A DNA stretch of 37,944 bases from CAZTVF01 sp964616985 (GCA_964616985.1 CAZTVF010000041.1:1-37944), one strand, 5' to 3'; counted from the stretch's first letter, positions 6,802 through 14,671 are shown. Made by a program: numbers and translations. The notes: a model not told the origin generated them from the sequence alone.

Positions 6802-7619
6802 GATGGCAACTCCAGGCCCAGAAGGTCGGCGATGGCTGCGGCGATGCTGGGCGCTCGCATGAGCGTCTCGCCCACGAGAATGGCACTGGTGCCGACGGCT
6901 CGGAGGCGCTGGACGTCCTGCCGCGTCTTGATGCCCGACTCGCTGACGATGGGCAGGCCAGGCACGGCCAGTTCGGCCAGGCGCATCGTGGTCGACAGGT
7001 CCACCTTGAACGTCGTCAGGTCGCGGTTGTTGATGCCCAGCAGGCTGTAGGACTCGTGCGGGAAGCCCGCCAGCGATCGCAGGTGCAGCACCTCGTCGGC
7101 GTCGTGCACCTCCATCAGCACCGTCATCCGCAGCTCAGTCGCCAGGATCATCAGGTCCATCAGCTGCCCCACCGGCAAGGCCGCGGCGATCAGCAGGATG
7201 GCGTCGGCGCCGGCGGCGCGGGCCTCGTACACCTGGAACGGGTCGATGATGAAGTCCTTGCGAAGCAGCGGCAGGGGCACGGCCTGGCGGATGCGGACGA
7301 GGTAGTCCAGGCTGCCCTGGAAATACTGCTCGTCGGTGAGCACGCTGAGGGCATCGGCCCCGGCGGCGGCGTACTGGCGGGCGATGTCGACGGGGTCGAA
7401 GTCCGGGCGGATGACGCCGGCCGACGGGCTCGCCTTCTTCACCTCGGCGATCAGGTTGACCAGGCCGCGAGGCTTCTTGGTCACGGCGGAAAAGAAGTTG
7501 CGGGCGGGCGGCGCCGCGGCCGCGGCGGCCTTCATCGCAGCAAGGTCATAGCGGCCCCGGAGGGCCTCGACCTCTTTGCGCTTGGTTTCGAGGATGGTGT
7601 GCAATATATTCTGGGACAT
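6798..7619 (-). CDS. trpC: Indole-3-glycerol phosphate synthase
   Basis: A 273-residue (beta/alpha)8 enzyme that closes the indole ring of CdRP in tryptophan synthesis. The catalytic residues are visible: E59 and K61 in AEVKKASPS, K121 in LRKDFIIDP, E170 in LMEVHD, Asn in GINNRD (195-200) and Ser in VSESGI (225-230). The phosphate-binding VGETLMRA follows. A GTG at 7632-7634 would extend it by five residues, but it lies at the -10 element of the promoter at 7635-7662, so the ATG at 7617-7619 with AGGA upstream is the start. No other trp gene is in the window. Confidence 0.93.
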   Translation of the reverse strand: MSQNILHTILETKRKEVEALRGRYDLAAMKAAAAAAPPARNFFSAVTKKPRGLVNLIAEVKKASPSAGVIRPDFDPVDIARQYAAAGADALSVLTDEQYFQGSLDYLVRIRQAVPLPLLRKDFIIDPFQVYEARAAGADAILLIAAALPVGQLMDLMILATELRMTVLMEVHDADEVLHLRSLAGFPHESYSLLGINNRDLTTFKVDLSTTMRLAELAVPGLPIVSESGIKTRQDVQRLRAVGTSAILVGETLMRAPSIAAAIADLLGLELPS

Positions 7620-7634
7620 TTTCCTGAGGGTCAC

Positions 7635-7662
7635 CTTATACCCATGTGTCCGACCGTGTCAA
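7635..7662 (-). promoter_or_regulatory. sigma70 promoter of trpC
   Basis: On the minus strand, TTGACA (7657-7662), a 16-nt spacer and TATAAG (7635-7640). The predicted start near 7628 gives a ~9-nt leader. The -35 and spacer overlap the first codons of the divergent CPBP gene at 7644. Confidence 0.6.
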
Positions 7663-8555
7663 ACGGATTGTTCCAACTCGCCCAACTGGGCCGCGTGCTG
7701 ACGGCGCCGGCGACTACGTCGGCCTCCTCCACGTCGCAACCCGCGCCAGTTTCGCCCGGGATGTATGGCCTGCTGGCCGCGGGCGTGTGCATCCTGGCCG
7801 TGTACGTCGTGCGGCGGCTTCTGGCCCCGCGCAAGCTCAGCCTGGCCCGCACGCCGGGGAGACCCAACAACGCCCACCCGCTGATCATGGTGGGCCTGTT
7901 CGTGTTCATGCTGCTGGTCGGCTGGCTGTCCGTATCCATCCTGCAGCACTGGTTCCCGCCGGCCGACGGCGAAGTCAGCCCCCAGGCCATGATCGGCGCC
8001 ATGCTGATCTCGCAGGTGGTCTTCCTGCCCGTCGCCCTGCTGGTGGCGTCCAAGACCTTCCCGCTGGGCATTCGCCGCGGGCTGGGGCTCTCGGGCCGCC
8101 ACTGGTTCTACGATACGCTGCGAGGCGTCGTTGCGTTCCTGGCCGTCTTCCCCGTGTGCATCTTCCTGCTGCTGGCGGTGCTGCACTTCTTCTACGCCAA
8201 CCAGCCGCCGCCCGAGCACCCGATGATCAGGGCGCTTTGCGGGGCCGGCCCCGTCGAGTGCGTGCTGGTGGTGATCTCGGTGTGTGTGCTGGCGCCGCTG
8301 ATGGAGGAGATCTTCTTCCGCGGCATGGTGCAGTCGATGCTGCGGCAGTGGCTGGGAAACCCGTGGGCGGCCGTGATCGTCGCCTCGGTGCTGTTCACCG
8401 TGGTTCACGGCACACCGGCCCACTGGCCGTCGCTGCTGGCGCTGGCGATCGTCCTGGGATACAACTACGAGCGAACGGGACGGCTGTGGTCGTCGATCAC
8501 GATCCACATGCTGTTCAACGTCGTCAGCATCTCCGAAACGTTGATGCACCTTTGA
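7644..8555 (+). CDS. CPBP family intramembrane glutamic endopeptidase
   Basis: A 303-residue protein with about eight membrane helices. The three CPBP (Abi/Rce1-like) motifs are intact: MEEIFFRG (EExxxR), FTVVHGTP (FxxxH) and HMLFN near the C-terminus. The family cleaves membrane proteins or prenylated peptides, and some members protect against bacteriocins; no partner is evident here. The frame is open far upstream inside trpC, but the ATG at 7644 begins the protein-like sequence. It starts only 24 nt from the divergent trpC start, so its own promoter must overlap trpC. Confidence 0.85.
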   Translation: MCPTVSNGLFQLAQLGRVLTAPATTSASSTSQPAPVSPGMYGLLAAGVCILAVYVVRRLLAPRKLSLARTPGRPNNAHPLIMVGLFVFMLLVGWLSVSILQHWFPPADGEVSPQAMIGAMLISQVVFLPVALLVASKTFPLGIRRGLGLSGRHWFYDTLRGVVAFLAVFPVCIFLLLAVLHFFYANQPPPEHPMIRALCGAGPVECVLVVISVCVLAPLMEEIFFRGMVQSMLRQWLGNPWAAVIVASVLFTVVHGTPAHWPSLLALAIVLGYNYERTGRLWSSITIHMLFNVVSISETLMHL

Positions 8556-8613
8556 GATCGGCGGCCGGCGTTGCCGAGGGGTCTGCGGGCGGGCGAGGCG
8601 GGACGTTTTCCCC

Positions 8614-8816
8614 ATAAAAAGCAATGACCGCTCTGGTCGATATCCGGTTGCCCGGATTGACCCGGTCGTCACCGGGCCTCGACCGTGGAGCGGTCAAGCT
8701 TCTCCATCCAAGATCACAGCCTCTGGCCTTCCTCACGGAAAGCCGCACGACAAGGCAAAGAGCGATGAGCCTCACGGGCCGTAAACCATGAGCATTGGCG
8801 CACAGCCCAACTCACA
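8614..8816 (-). ncRNA. Candidate structured small RNA (unassigned family)
   Basis: This ~200-nt minus-strand transcript is inferred from a promoter (8823-8850), RNA-like folding and a U-tract. The 3' domain is a three-way junction. Its closing stem pairs 8688-8696 with 8625-8633 (9 bp) and 8679-8684 with 8635-8640 (6 bp), and extends by AAGC/GCUU (8698-8701 with 8619-8622). One arm is AUCCGG-GCAA-CCGGAU (8642-8657), capped by a GNRA tetraloop. The other is CCCGGU-GACG-ACCGGG (8661-8676). Five U follow (8616-8620). The 5' domain has a hairpin GGCUUUCC-GUGA-GGAAGGCC with a G-U pair and a second GNRA loop, and UUGG...CCAA near the 5' end. GNRA loops appear only when read on this strand. I recognise no 6S, SRP, RNase P, tmRNA or riboswitch core. 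Confidence 0.6.
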
Positions 8817-8822
8817 ACTTGT

Positions 8823-8850
8823 ATTCTAGCACCGGTACAATGAAAGTCAA
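8823..8850 (-). promoter_or_regulatory. sigma70 promoter of the candidate small RNA
   Basis: On the minus strand, TTGACT (8845-8850), a 16-nt spacer and TAGAAT (8823-8828), with transcription start near 8816. It lies downstream of the terminator of the second CPBP-like gene, so the transcript would be independent of it. Confidence 0.55.
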
Positions 8851-8907
8851 AGAAAAACGACACAACTGGCGTAAATGCCTAGCGATATGAAAAGGGTGCC
8901 CTGACAA

Positions 8908-8945
8908 TAAACAAAGCCCTAAGGGCCACTCGCCGCGGCCCTTAG
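8908..8945 (-). terminator. Intrinsic terminator of the second CPBP-like gene
   Basis: CTAAGGGCC (8937-8945 read on minus) pairs with GGCCCTTAG (8919-8927), 9 bp with a 9-nt loop, followed by GGCTTTGTTTATT. The stop codon TAG of the gene is itself part of the second arm. Confidence 0.65.
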
Positions 8946-9617
8946 CACGTAGACCGGGCCGATGGTGAGATTCAGCAGCCATTTCTGCGGCCAGGCGTGA
9001 AAGAGAAGGACACCCAGCACCGCGTGGGCAAGCCCCAGCGTGAGGAGGTTGGGGGTGCGGAGGAAGAGCAGGCACCAGATGAACCCCGCCCCGCCGGTGG
9101 CTGCCACCAGTACCCAGTTGGGCGCGTGGAGCATCGCGAACAGCCCGGCCGCCGCGCCCGCCGCCAGGACGCTGGGCACGCCCGCCTGCATCAGCCGCCG
9201 CAGGGCGAACGCCTGCAGCAGGTACTGCTGAACCAGGCCCCACAGGAGATACCCGCCGCACAGTTCAGCCAGCCGCTTGGCGCTGGCCCAATGGAAACCG
9301 CCCGACGCCAGGCCGACCGCCACGACGCCTGCCGCCATGGCCAGCGTCGCCAACGCCACCGGCCGAGCGGAGCGGCCGAGGTTGTCCACCCGCAGCCCCG
9401 CGTCGGCGGCGCCGTCGCCGTGCAGCCGGTTCATCACGATGGGGAACAGGCCCATGCCGATGAAGAATGCGACCTGGTGGGCGTGAATGCCCTTGCCGGC
9501 CGGCAGCACCAGCCAGATGTACGCGATCGCCGCCGCGATGAACAGGACGACCTCGGCGACGAGCATAGCTCGTACGGCAGGGGCCGGCCGCGTCAGTCTG
9601 AGTTGCTGCAGATGCAT
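8919..9617 (-). CDS. CPBP-like membrane protein with altered active site
   Basis: A 232-residue protein with about six to seven membrane helices. It matches the CPBP fold: WGLVQQYLLQAFALRRL stands where EExxxR is expected, followed by FAMLHAPN with the conserved His and GLAHAVLG with the second His. The glutamates of motif 1 are Gln here, so glutamic-protease activity is doubtful, though QQ/QE variants recur in this family. It is convergent with the intact CPBP gene at 7644, with the candidate small RNA between them. The ATG at 9617 is preceded only by a weak Shine-Dalgarno sequence. Confidence 0.65.
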   Translation of the reverse strand: MHLQQLRLTRPAPAVRAMLVAEVVLFIAAAIAYIWLVLPAGKGIHAHQVAFFIGMGLFPIVMNRLHGDGAADAGLRVDNLGRSARPVALATLAMAAGVVAVGLASGGFHWASAKRLAELCGGYLLWGLVQQYLLQAFALRRLMQAGVPSVLAAGAAAGLFAMLHAPNWVLVAATGGAGFIWCLLFLRTPNLLTLGLAHAVLGVLLFHAWPQKWLLNLTIGPVYVLRAAASGP

Positions 9618-9724
9618 CGCCCCAGACTACCGCCGCGCAGACGGCAGGGCAATGCCGAGTGCATGAACGATCGCGGGCATCGGGCAGGCAAACCCGGGCC
9701 GCGCGAAAAAACACGTCCAAGGCC

Positions 9725-9753
9725 TTGACCTCGCGGGCGTGGCGTGATAAAAA
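9725..9753 (+). promoter_or_regulatory. Promoter of tRNA-Ala
   Basis: TTGACC (9725-9730), a 17-nt spacer and TAAAAA (9748-9753), about 60 nt before the mature tRNA. Confidence 0.5.
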
Positions 9754-9815
9754 GGTCGGACTCAATCGTATCAAAAGTGAATAGAAGCGGTTCGCACCAG
9801 CGGGCCGTGTTGTTC

Positions 9816-9888
9816 GGGGCTGTGGCGCAGTTGGGAGCGCGCTTGCATGGCATGCAAGAGGTCAAGGGTTCGAACCCCTTCAGCTCCA
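9816..9888 (+). tRNA. tRNA-Ala (anticodon GGC)
   Basis: The complete 73-nt cloverleaf folds by eye. Acceptor stem GGGGCTG/CAGCTCC (one G-U), D-arm GCGC/GCGC, anticodon stem CTTGC/GCAAG with loop ATGGCAT (anticodon GGC), T-stem AAGGG/CCCTT with TTCGAAC, and discriminator A at 9888. The CCA end is not encoded. It decodes GCC and GCU. Confidence 0.96.
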
Positions 9889-9898
9889 GTCGTAGAAG

Positions 9899-9923
9899 AA
9901 ACCCGCTGAGAGGCGGGTTTTTT
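9899..9923 (+). terminator. Intrinsic terminator after tRNA-Ala
   Basis: AAACCCGC (9899-9906), loop TGAGAG, GCGGGTTT (9913-9920), then TTT. It lies 10 nt after the tRNA and 24 nt before the next ATG. Confidence 0.8.
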
Positions 9924-9947
9924 CATTTCCACTTTGGGAGATGCCAA

Positions 9948-11288
9948 ATGCACATTCATGTCCCGGCGGCGGATGTCGAGGTTCTCCATGAGGCGGATGT
10001 CGTCGTGTGCGGCGGCGGGTGCGCGGGCGTGGCCGCGGCGGTCTCTGCCGCCAGGGCGGGCGCGTCGGTGGTGCTGCTGGAACGCTGGCCCACGGTGGGC
10101 GGCATGGCCACCAACGCCCTGGTCAACGGCTGGCACCGCAGCGACCGCCAGAAGATGGTCATCTACGGACTGGTGGAGGAATCGGCCCAGCGGGCGTTCA
10201 AGCATGGCTGGATCGTGCAGGACGCCCAGTACCCCCGCGCCCACGAGACCCACTGGTTCGACCCCGAGGGAATGAGGATCGTCTGGCACCGCATGCTCGA
10301 CGAAGCCAGCGTCGTGACGTTGTGCAACATCGGCGCGGGCGAGCCCGTCCTGGAGGCAGGCCGCCTCCGCGCGGTCCTGTGCGACACCAAGCGAGGCCGC
10401 CGCGCCATCGCCGGCCGCACCTTCATCGACGCCACCGGCGACGGCGACTTGGCCGCCAAGGCCGCGGTGCCCTTTGAGCTGGGCCGCCCCAGCGACGGCC
10501 GCGTGCAGGGAATGACGCTGATCTTCTCGCTCAAGGGGCTGGACGTGCCGGTCCTTCGCGCCTCGGCGCCCAAGGCGCCCGACGCCATGCTCGCCCGCAT
10601 GCGAGAGCTTCGCGACGCGGGGCAGTTCCCCCAGTTCAACGAGGGAAACACGCGGCACTACATGTACTGGGCCGACAACGACATGCTCTGGAACATGCTG
10701 CCGGTGGCCGGCGACGCGATCGACGAGGGCGATCTCACCCGCCTGACCGTACAGGCCCGCGAGCAGCTGGTGGCGTACCTGGAACTGTGGCGAAAGGAGA
10801 TGCCGGGCTTCGCCAACGCCCGCATCGGCCAGACGGGTTACGCGCTGGGCGTGCGGGAATCGCGCCGCGTGACCGGCCTTGCGACCCTGACGGCCGAGAT
10901 GATCCTCACGGCGGCCAAGCACTCCGACGCGGTCGGCCACGGCGTGTGGATGGTGGACATTCACGACCCCAAGGGCACCGGCTACACGACGTACACCGAC
11001 CGCGGGGGCTCGAACATGGTGCCCGAGGGCCAGAGCTACCACATTCCGCTGGGCATGTGCCTCAACGCCCAGGTGCCCAATCTCGCCGTCGTCGGCCGCT
11101 GTGCATCGAGCACGCACGAGGCGATGGCGTCGGTCCGCGTGCAGACGCACTGCATGGCGATGGCGCAGGGCGCCGGCACGTGTGCGGCGATGGCACTGCA
11201 GGCGGGCGTGGACATGGCCGCCCTGGACACCCGCTCGCTCCAGCGCCGCCTCAAGGCCGACGGGGTGTATCTCGAGGACGTGCCGTAA
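9948..11288 (+). CDS. FAD-dependent oxidoreductase
   Basis: A 446-residue flavoprotein of the FAD_oxidored group, common in planctomycetes and often near sugar-degradation genes; the substrate is unknown. The Rossmann FAD motif ADVVVCGGGCAGVAAA (16-31, GGGCAG) and the ribose-binding ER at the end of strand 2 are clear. A second conserved block, VVGRCASSTHEAMASVRVQ, near residue 380 closes the FAD site. It has no signal peptide, so it is probably cytoplasmic. The ATG at 9948 has GGGAG 7 nt upstream; the open frame back to 9744 runs through the tRNA and is not real coding. There is no room for a promoter between the tRNA terminator and the start. Confidence 0.85.
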   Translation: MHIHVPAADVEVLHEADVVVCGGGCAGVAAAVSAARAGASVVLLERWPTVGGMATNALVNGWHRSDRQKMVIYGLVEESAQRAFKHGWIVQDAQYPRAHETHWFDPEGMRIVWHRMLDEASVVTLCNIGAGEPVLEAGRLRAVLCDTKRGRRAIAGRTFIDATGDGDLAAKAAVPFELGRPSDGRVQGMTLIFSLKGLDVPVLRASAPKAPDAMLARMRELRDAGQFPQFNEGNTRHYMYWADNDMLWNMLPVAGDAIDEGDLTRLTVQAREQLVAYLELWRKEMPGFANARIGQTGYALGVRESRRVTGLATLTAEMILTAAKHSDAVGHGVWMVDIHDPKGTGYTTYTDRGGSNMVPEGQSYHIPLGMCLNAQVPNLAVVGRCASSTHEAMASVRVQTHCMAMAQGAGTCAAMALQAGVDMAALDTRSLQRRLKADGVYLEDVP

Positions 11289-11344
11289 CGTTCCGCGCCG
11301 GGTGGTGATGTTCGCGGCCGGCGTACAAACCGCGGAGGCCGAAC

Positions 11345-11671
11345 ATGAGCATCAACATCTGCGGCCACAAGTTCCAGGGACCCTACTCTGACCCACTCCA
11401 AGTCGAAGACGAATCCGGCATGTACGCGGTGCTGGAGTATTTCGACGACGAGGTGCGATACATCGACGTGGGCGAGGCCAGCCAGCTCCGCGTCTGCCTG
11501 ACCCAGCATCCGCGACGGGGACAATGGCGCGAGCACGCGGTGGGAGACATCCTGTTCGCGGTGCGCTACACGCCCGGACTGACGCCCGAGGAGCGGATGG
11601 AATTCGAGGCCCGGCTTCGCAACGACGCCAGTTGGCCGTGTGGCCCGAACGTCTCGCTCTGCACGCGCTGA
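11345..11671 (+). CDS. Small GIY-YIG-like protein
   Basis: A 108-residue protein. GMYAVLEYFDDEVRYIDVGE resembles the GIY...YIG strands of GIY-YIG nucleases. SQLRVCLTQHPRRGQW matches the following helix with conserved Arg and His. The tail has EERMEFEARLR and a terminal PCGPN, as I recall from small uncharacterised GIY-YIG-like proteins that end PCG. The YIG glycine is present (DVGE), but the first Tyr and metal-binding residues are only partly matched, so nuclease activity is uncertain. GGAGG lies 6 nt before the ATG. It is convergent with the histidine kinase gene, 18 nt apart. Confidence 0.6.
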   Translation: MSINICGHKFQGPYSDPLQVEDESGMYAVLEYFDDEVRYIDVGEASQLRVCLTQHPRRGQWREHAVGDILFAVRYTPGLTPEERMEFEARLRNDASWPCGPNVSLCTR

Positions 11672-11689
11672 GCCCCGGCCGCCGATGCG

Positions 11690-13093
11690 TCAGGCCTGCG
11701 GCAACGGCAGCAGCACCGACACCGTCGTCCCCGCCCCGGGGGCGGAGGCGATGTGGATCCGCCCGCCGTGACGCAGGACAATCTCCCGCGCGATCGCCAG
11801 GCCCAGGCCCGCGCCGCCGGTGGCGTGCGAACGCGAGGGGTCGGCCCGGAAGAAGCGGTCGAACAGCCGGGGCTGGACCTCCGGCGGAATCGCCCCGCCC
11901 TCGTCATGCACGGTCGCCGCGGCCCAGCCGTCGCCTTGCGTCCGCAGCGAGACCGTGATCCGCCCGCCGCTGGGCCCGTGCTGCATCGCGTTATCGATCA
12001 GGTTCCCGAACAGCCGGGCCAAGTGCAGCGTGCTGCCGCGGACCGTGACGCTCTTGAGATCGCAGGCGATCTCGCCCCCGCCGGCGGCCGGCGAACGGCG
12101 GCTGGCCAGGTCCTGCAGCAGGTTCGCCAGGTCGACGGGGGCCATGTCTTCCAGCGGCTCGGCGGCGTCCATGCGGGCCAGGGCCATGAGCTCGTCGATT
12201 AGGTGCTCCATGCGGCGGAGGTCGGACAGGGCCTCATCCATCGCCTGCTTGTATTCGGCGGCCGCGTGGTCGCGGCTGAGGGCGAGTTGCACGGTGCTCT
12301 TGGCCAGGGCCAGCGGGGTCCGCAGTTCGTGCGATGCATCGGCGACGAAGGACTTCTGCTTCTCCATCGCCTGGTCGAGGCGGTCGAGCATGTCGTTGAC
12401 GGCGTGGACGAAAGGCCTCAATTCGGCATGGACGGAGACGGTGTCGATGCGGAGGCTGCCGACGTTCCTCTCGGTCACCTCCACCAGGCGCTGCGCGGTG
12501 CGGGTGATGGGCCGCAGCCCCCAGGCGATGACCAGGCCGACCATGATCATCGAACCGGCCAGGGCGGCGGCGCCGACGATCAACAGCATGTGAATGAGTT
12601 CATCGAGCTCCGTCCGGAGATCCTGCATCGACAGCCCAACGCAGATGAACACCGGCCCGCGCTGGGCCTGCACCTGCGTCCAGTAAGCGCGGTAGGCACC
12701 CTCCCCGCTGCCGGCGACGAACCGCTTGCGGCGGCCCACGTCCGGCGGCGTGCGACCGGTGAGGTCCTCGCGAAGGGCGCCGGCCCGCCCGGCCAGGCCG
12801 CCGTTGAAGAGGTCGCCCCCGGTCCCCGCCTGCCAGATGCGATAGAAGTACACGTGGCGCCGCTGTGCCACAGCCATCGTCGCCTGCAGTTCGGCGGCCT
12901 TGGCCGTTTCGTCCGAGGGGTCGTCGAGCACGGCGGCGGCGGTGGCGGCCATCGATTCCAGGACGCGGTCGAGCTGGCCGAACCACAGTTCGCGGGTCTC
13001 GACGTACGTCACGCTGCAGATGACGGTGACGGCCGCCACGAGCGCCAAGCCCGTAAGCGACAGCACGCGCCATTTGAGCGCCACCGTCCTCAT
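11690..13093 (-). CDS. Sensor histidine kinase (HAMP-HisKA-HATPase)
   Basis: A 467-residue two-helix membrane sensor. TM1 is about 10-30, a ~137-residue periplasmic sensor follows, TM2 is about 168-192, then a HAMP linker. The HisKA H-box FVADASHELRTPLALAK has phospho-acceptor H255. The HATPase domain has N-box LFGNLIDNAMQHG, G1 HDEGGAIPPE, F-box LFDRFFR and G2 GGAGLGLAIAREI. All catalytic motifs look intact. The EnvZ/CusS-like layout suggests sensing of an envelope or metal signal, but the ligand cannot be told. The start overlaps the regulator stop by 4 nt (ATGA). Confidence 0.92.
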   Translation of the reverse strand: MRTVALKWRVLSLTGLALVAAVTVICSVTYVETRELWFGQLDRVLESMAATAAAVLDDPSDETAKAAELQATMAVAQRRHVYFYRIWQAGTGGDLFNGGLAGRAGALREDLTGRTPPDVGRRKRFVAGSGEGAYRAYWTQVQAQRGPVFICVGLSMQDLRTELDELIHMLLIVGAAALAGSMIMVGLVIAWGLRPITRTAQRLVEVTERNVGSLRIDTVSVHAELRPFVHAVNDMLDRLDQAMEKQKSFVADASHELRTPLALAKSTVQLALSRDHAAAEYKQAMDEALSDLRRMEHLIDELMALARMDAAEPLEDMAPVDLANLLQDLASRRSPAAGGGEIACDLKSVTVRGSTLHLARLFGNLIDNAMQHGPSGGRITVSLRTQGDGWAAATVHDEGGAIPPEVQPRLFDRFFRADPSRSHATGGAGLGLAIAREIVLRHGGRIHIASAPGAGTTVSVLLPLPQA

Positions 13094-13770
13094 GACGGCG
13101 TGTTCCCGAGCCTGTAGCCCAGGCCGCGGACGGTGTGGATCAGCTGGTGGACCGGGCCGGGGTCCAGCTTGCGGCGCAGCGTGGAGATGTAGACCTCGAT
13201 CACGTTGGAGAACTTCTCGGACTCGAAGTCATACAGGTGGTCGACGATGTCGCTCTTGGGGATGATGTCGCCGCGGCGCATCGCGAGATACTCCAGCAGG
13301 CGGTACTCCATCGCGTGCAGCGACACGGGCCGCCCGCCAAGCGTCACCTGCCGCGAGGCGGTGTTGACGGTAAGGTCGCCGATCTTCAGCACGGGCGTCG
13401 CCTGGCCGTGACTCCGGCGGATCAGGGCCTTGCAGCGCGCGGCGAGCTCGGCCATCTCGAACGGTTTGGTGAGGTAGTCGTCACAACCGGCGTCGAGGCC
13501 GGCGACGATGTCCCCGGTGGCGTCGCGGGCGGTGAGCACCAGGACGGGCGTGCGGACACCCTTAGCACGAAGGCTCTTGAGCAGCGTCAGCCCGTCCACC
13601 TTCGGCAGCAGGAGGTCCAGGATGATCAGGTCGTACGGGTTGCCCAGGGCCATGTGCAGGCCGTCTTCACCGTCGGCCGAGATGTCGACGGCAAAGGAGT
13701 CCTGCTCTCGCAGGAGCGTGGCGATGTTGCGCGCCAGCCTCGCTTCGTCCTCGACGATCAGAACTCGCAT
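13090..13770 (-). CDS. OmpR/PhoB-type response regulator
   Basis: A 226-residue protein. The receiver domain (1-115) has acidic pocket EDE (7-9), phospho-acceptor D52 in LIILDLLLP, the switch Thr in VLVLTARD and Lys in LTKPFEM. The C-terminal winged helix ends in the hallmark EVYISTLRRKLD and TVRGLGYRLG. It would be phosphorylated by the kinase encoded next and bind DNA. The start is the ATG at 13768-13770 with GAAGG upstream; the frame is open a further 22 codons upstream without a better start. Confidence 0.93.
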   Translation of the reverse strand: MRVLIVEDEARLARNIATLLREQDSFAVDISADGEDGLHMALGNPYDLIILDLLLPKVDGLTLLKSLRAKGVRTPVLVLTARDATGDIVAGLDAGCDDYLTKPFEMAELAARCKALIRRSHGQATPVLKIGDLTVNTASRQVTLGGRPVSLHAMEYRLLEYLAMRRGDIIPKSDIVDHLYDFESEKFSNVIEVYISTLRRKLDPGPVHQLIHTVRGLGYRLGNTPS

Positions 13771-13780
13771 GGAACCGCCT

Positions 13781-14413
13781 TCAAGGTTTGAGGCTCGTCC
13801 GGGCAAGCGTCCGCGAGGTCGGCCACCACGATTCAACCGTCCGCCAGTCGGCGCCGCCGCCCAGCAGTTCCACTATCTTAGCAAAACCCTGGTTGGAAGG
13901 CACCTCATGATTGAAGCGGAGATCCTTGGCTTCGTGCAGCGCCGCGTGGCTGCTCCAACCGTCGATGGCGACGCGGTAGGCGGCCGAGACGAAGCCGGTC
14001 CTCGCGCTGCCGTGCTCACAGTGCACGAATACGGGCTGGCAGTTGGGGTCGGTGACAACCGCCAGGAACTGCCGCAGGCCGGCGGCCTCGATGTTGGCGT
14101 CGGCCAGGTTGATGTCGATCATGTTCATCGCGTGGAGGCGGCAGAACTCCTTCTCGGTCGACCACCAGCCCTCGTCGGGCTTCGTGCCGCGGAGGTTGAT
14201 CACTGTGCGGATTCCGAAGCGATGCGCGAGCGTTTCCATCGCCTCGCCGCCCGGCTGGGCGCCGCGGTAGAGCACGCCGGCGCGAACCTCCTGGAAGTGC
14301 GACACCGGCGGGCGCAGGTGCAGCCACAGCAGCAGGGCCCCCACGATGACGGTGGCCGTCAAGGCCGTCGTCACCCACACGGCCGGGCGAGCGATCAACT
14401 TCCGGAACGTCAT
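13781..14413 (-). CDS. Membrane-anchored dual-specificity/tyrosine phosphatase
   Basis: A 210-residue protein with an N-terminal membrane helix (about 12-32), then a cysteine-phosphatase domain. The start of the domain, VLYRGAQPGGEAMETLAHR FG, is typical of bacterial DSP/PTP-like proteins. The P-loop is HCEHGSARTG (131-140), with nucleophile C132 and R138. TVINLRGTKPDEGWW is the strand and loop expected in this family. Substrates may be phosphotyrosine proteins, phosphoinositides or phosphosugars. The start is the ATG at 14411-14413 with GAGG upstream. It is the first gene of an operon with the response regulator (10 nt gap) and histidine kinase. Confidence 0.85.
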   Translation of the reverse strand: MTFRKLIARPAVWVTTALTATVIVGALLLWLHLRPPVSHFQEVRAGVLYRGAQPGGEAMETLAHRFGIRTVINLRGTKPDEGWWSTEKEFCRLHAMNMIDINLADANIEAAGLRQFLAVVTDPNCQPVFVHCEHGSARTGFVSAAYRVAIDGWSSHAALHEAKDLRFNHEVPSNQGFAKIVELLGGGADWRTVESWWPTSRTLARTSLKP

Positions 14414-14629
14414 ACGCAGAACCTCACGGTTAATGCCAGTGCAGACCGCCCAACGGCCGGGCAGACTGACAGGCGAATCATCCACATTGCCCGTGAAGCC
14501 ATCCTTAAACGAACCGAAGAAAACGCGCGCAGGCGAGGGCCCGTATTTGCGGCTGGAGCATGCTCAGAAAGGAGCGACGGGATGGAGGACGTCGGCGAGA
14601 CGTATGGAACGGCGAACATCACGAGACGC

Positions 14630-14671
14630 GACGGGGTGCGGCCTTCCTGCCCGGGAAGGCCGCACCCCGTC
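14630..14671 (-). terminator. Perfect 18-bp hairpin after the SDR gene
   Basis: 14630-14647 and 14654-14671 are exact reverse complements with a 6-nt loop, starting 12 nt after the SDR stop. There is no U-tract, so it may be a repeat or mRNA-stabilising hairpin. The rest of the 14414-14683 gap has no gene I can support. Confidence 0.5.

Noticed and set aside
8759..8786. Hammerhead-like string GATGAGCC...GGCC...AAAC on the plus strand
   Set aside because: The core CUGAUGA is CGATGA and the GAAA is GTAAA; the needed stems I and III are not found. The minus-strand RNA explains the region better.
9744..9947. N-terminal extension of the FAD oxidoreductase
   Set aside because: It would translate the tRNA gene and its terminator; the ATG at 9948 has a good ribosome-binding site and opens the Rossmann domain.
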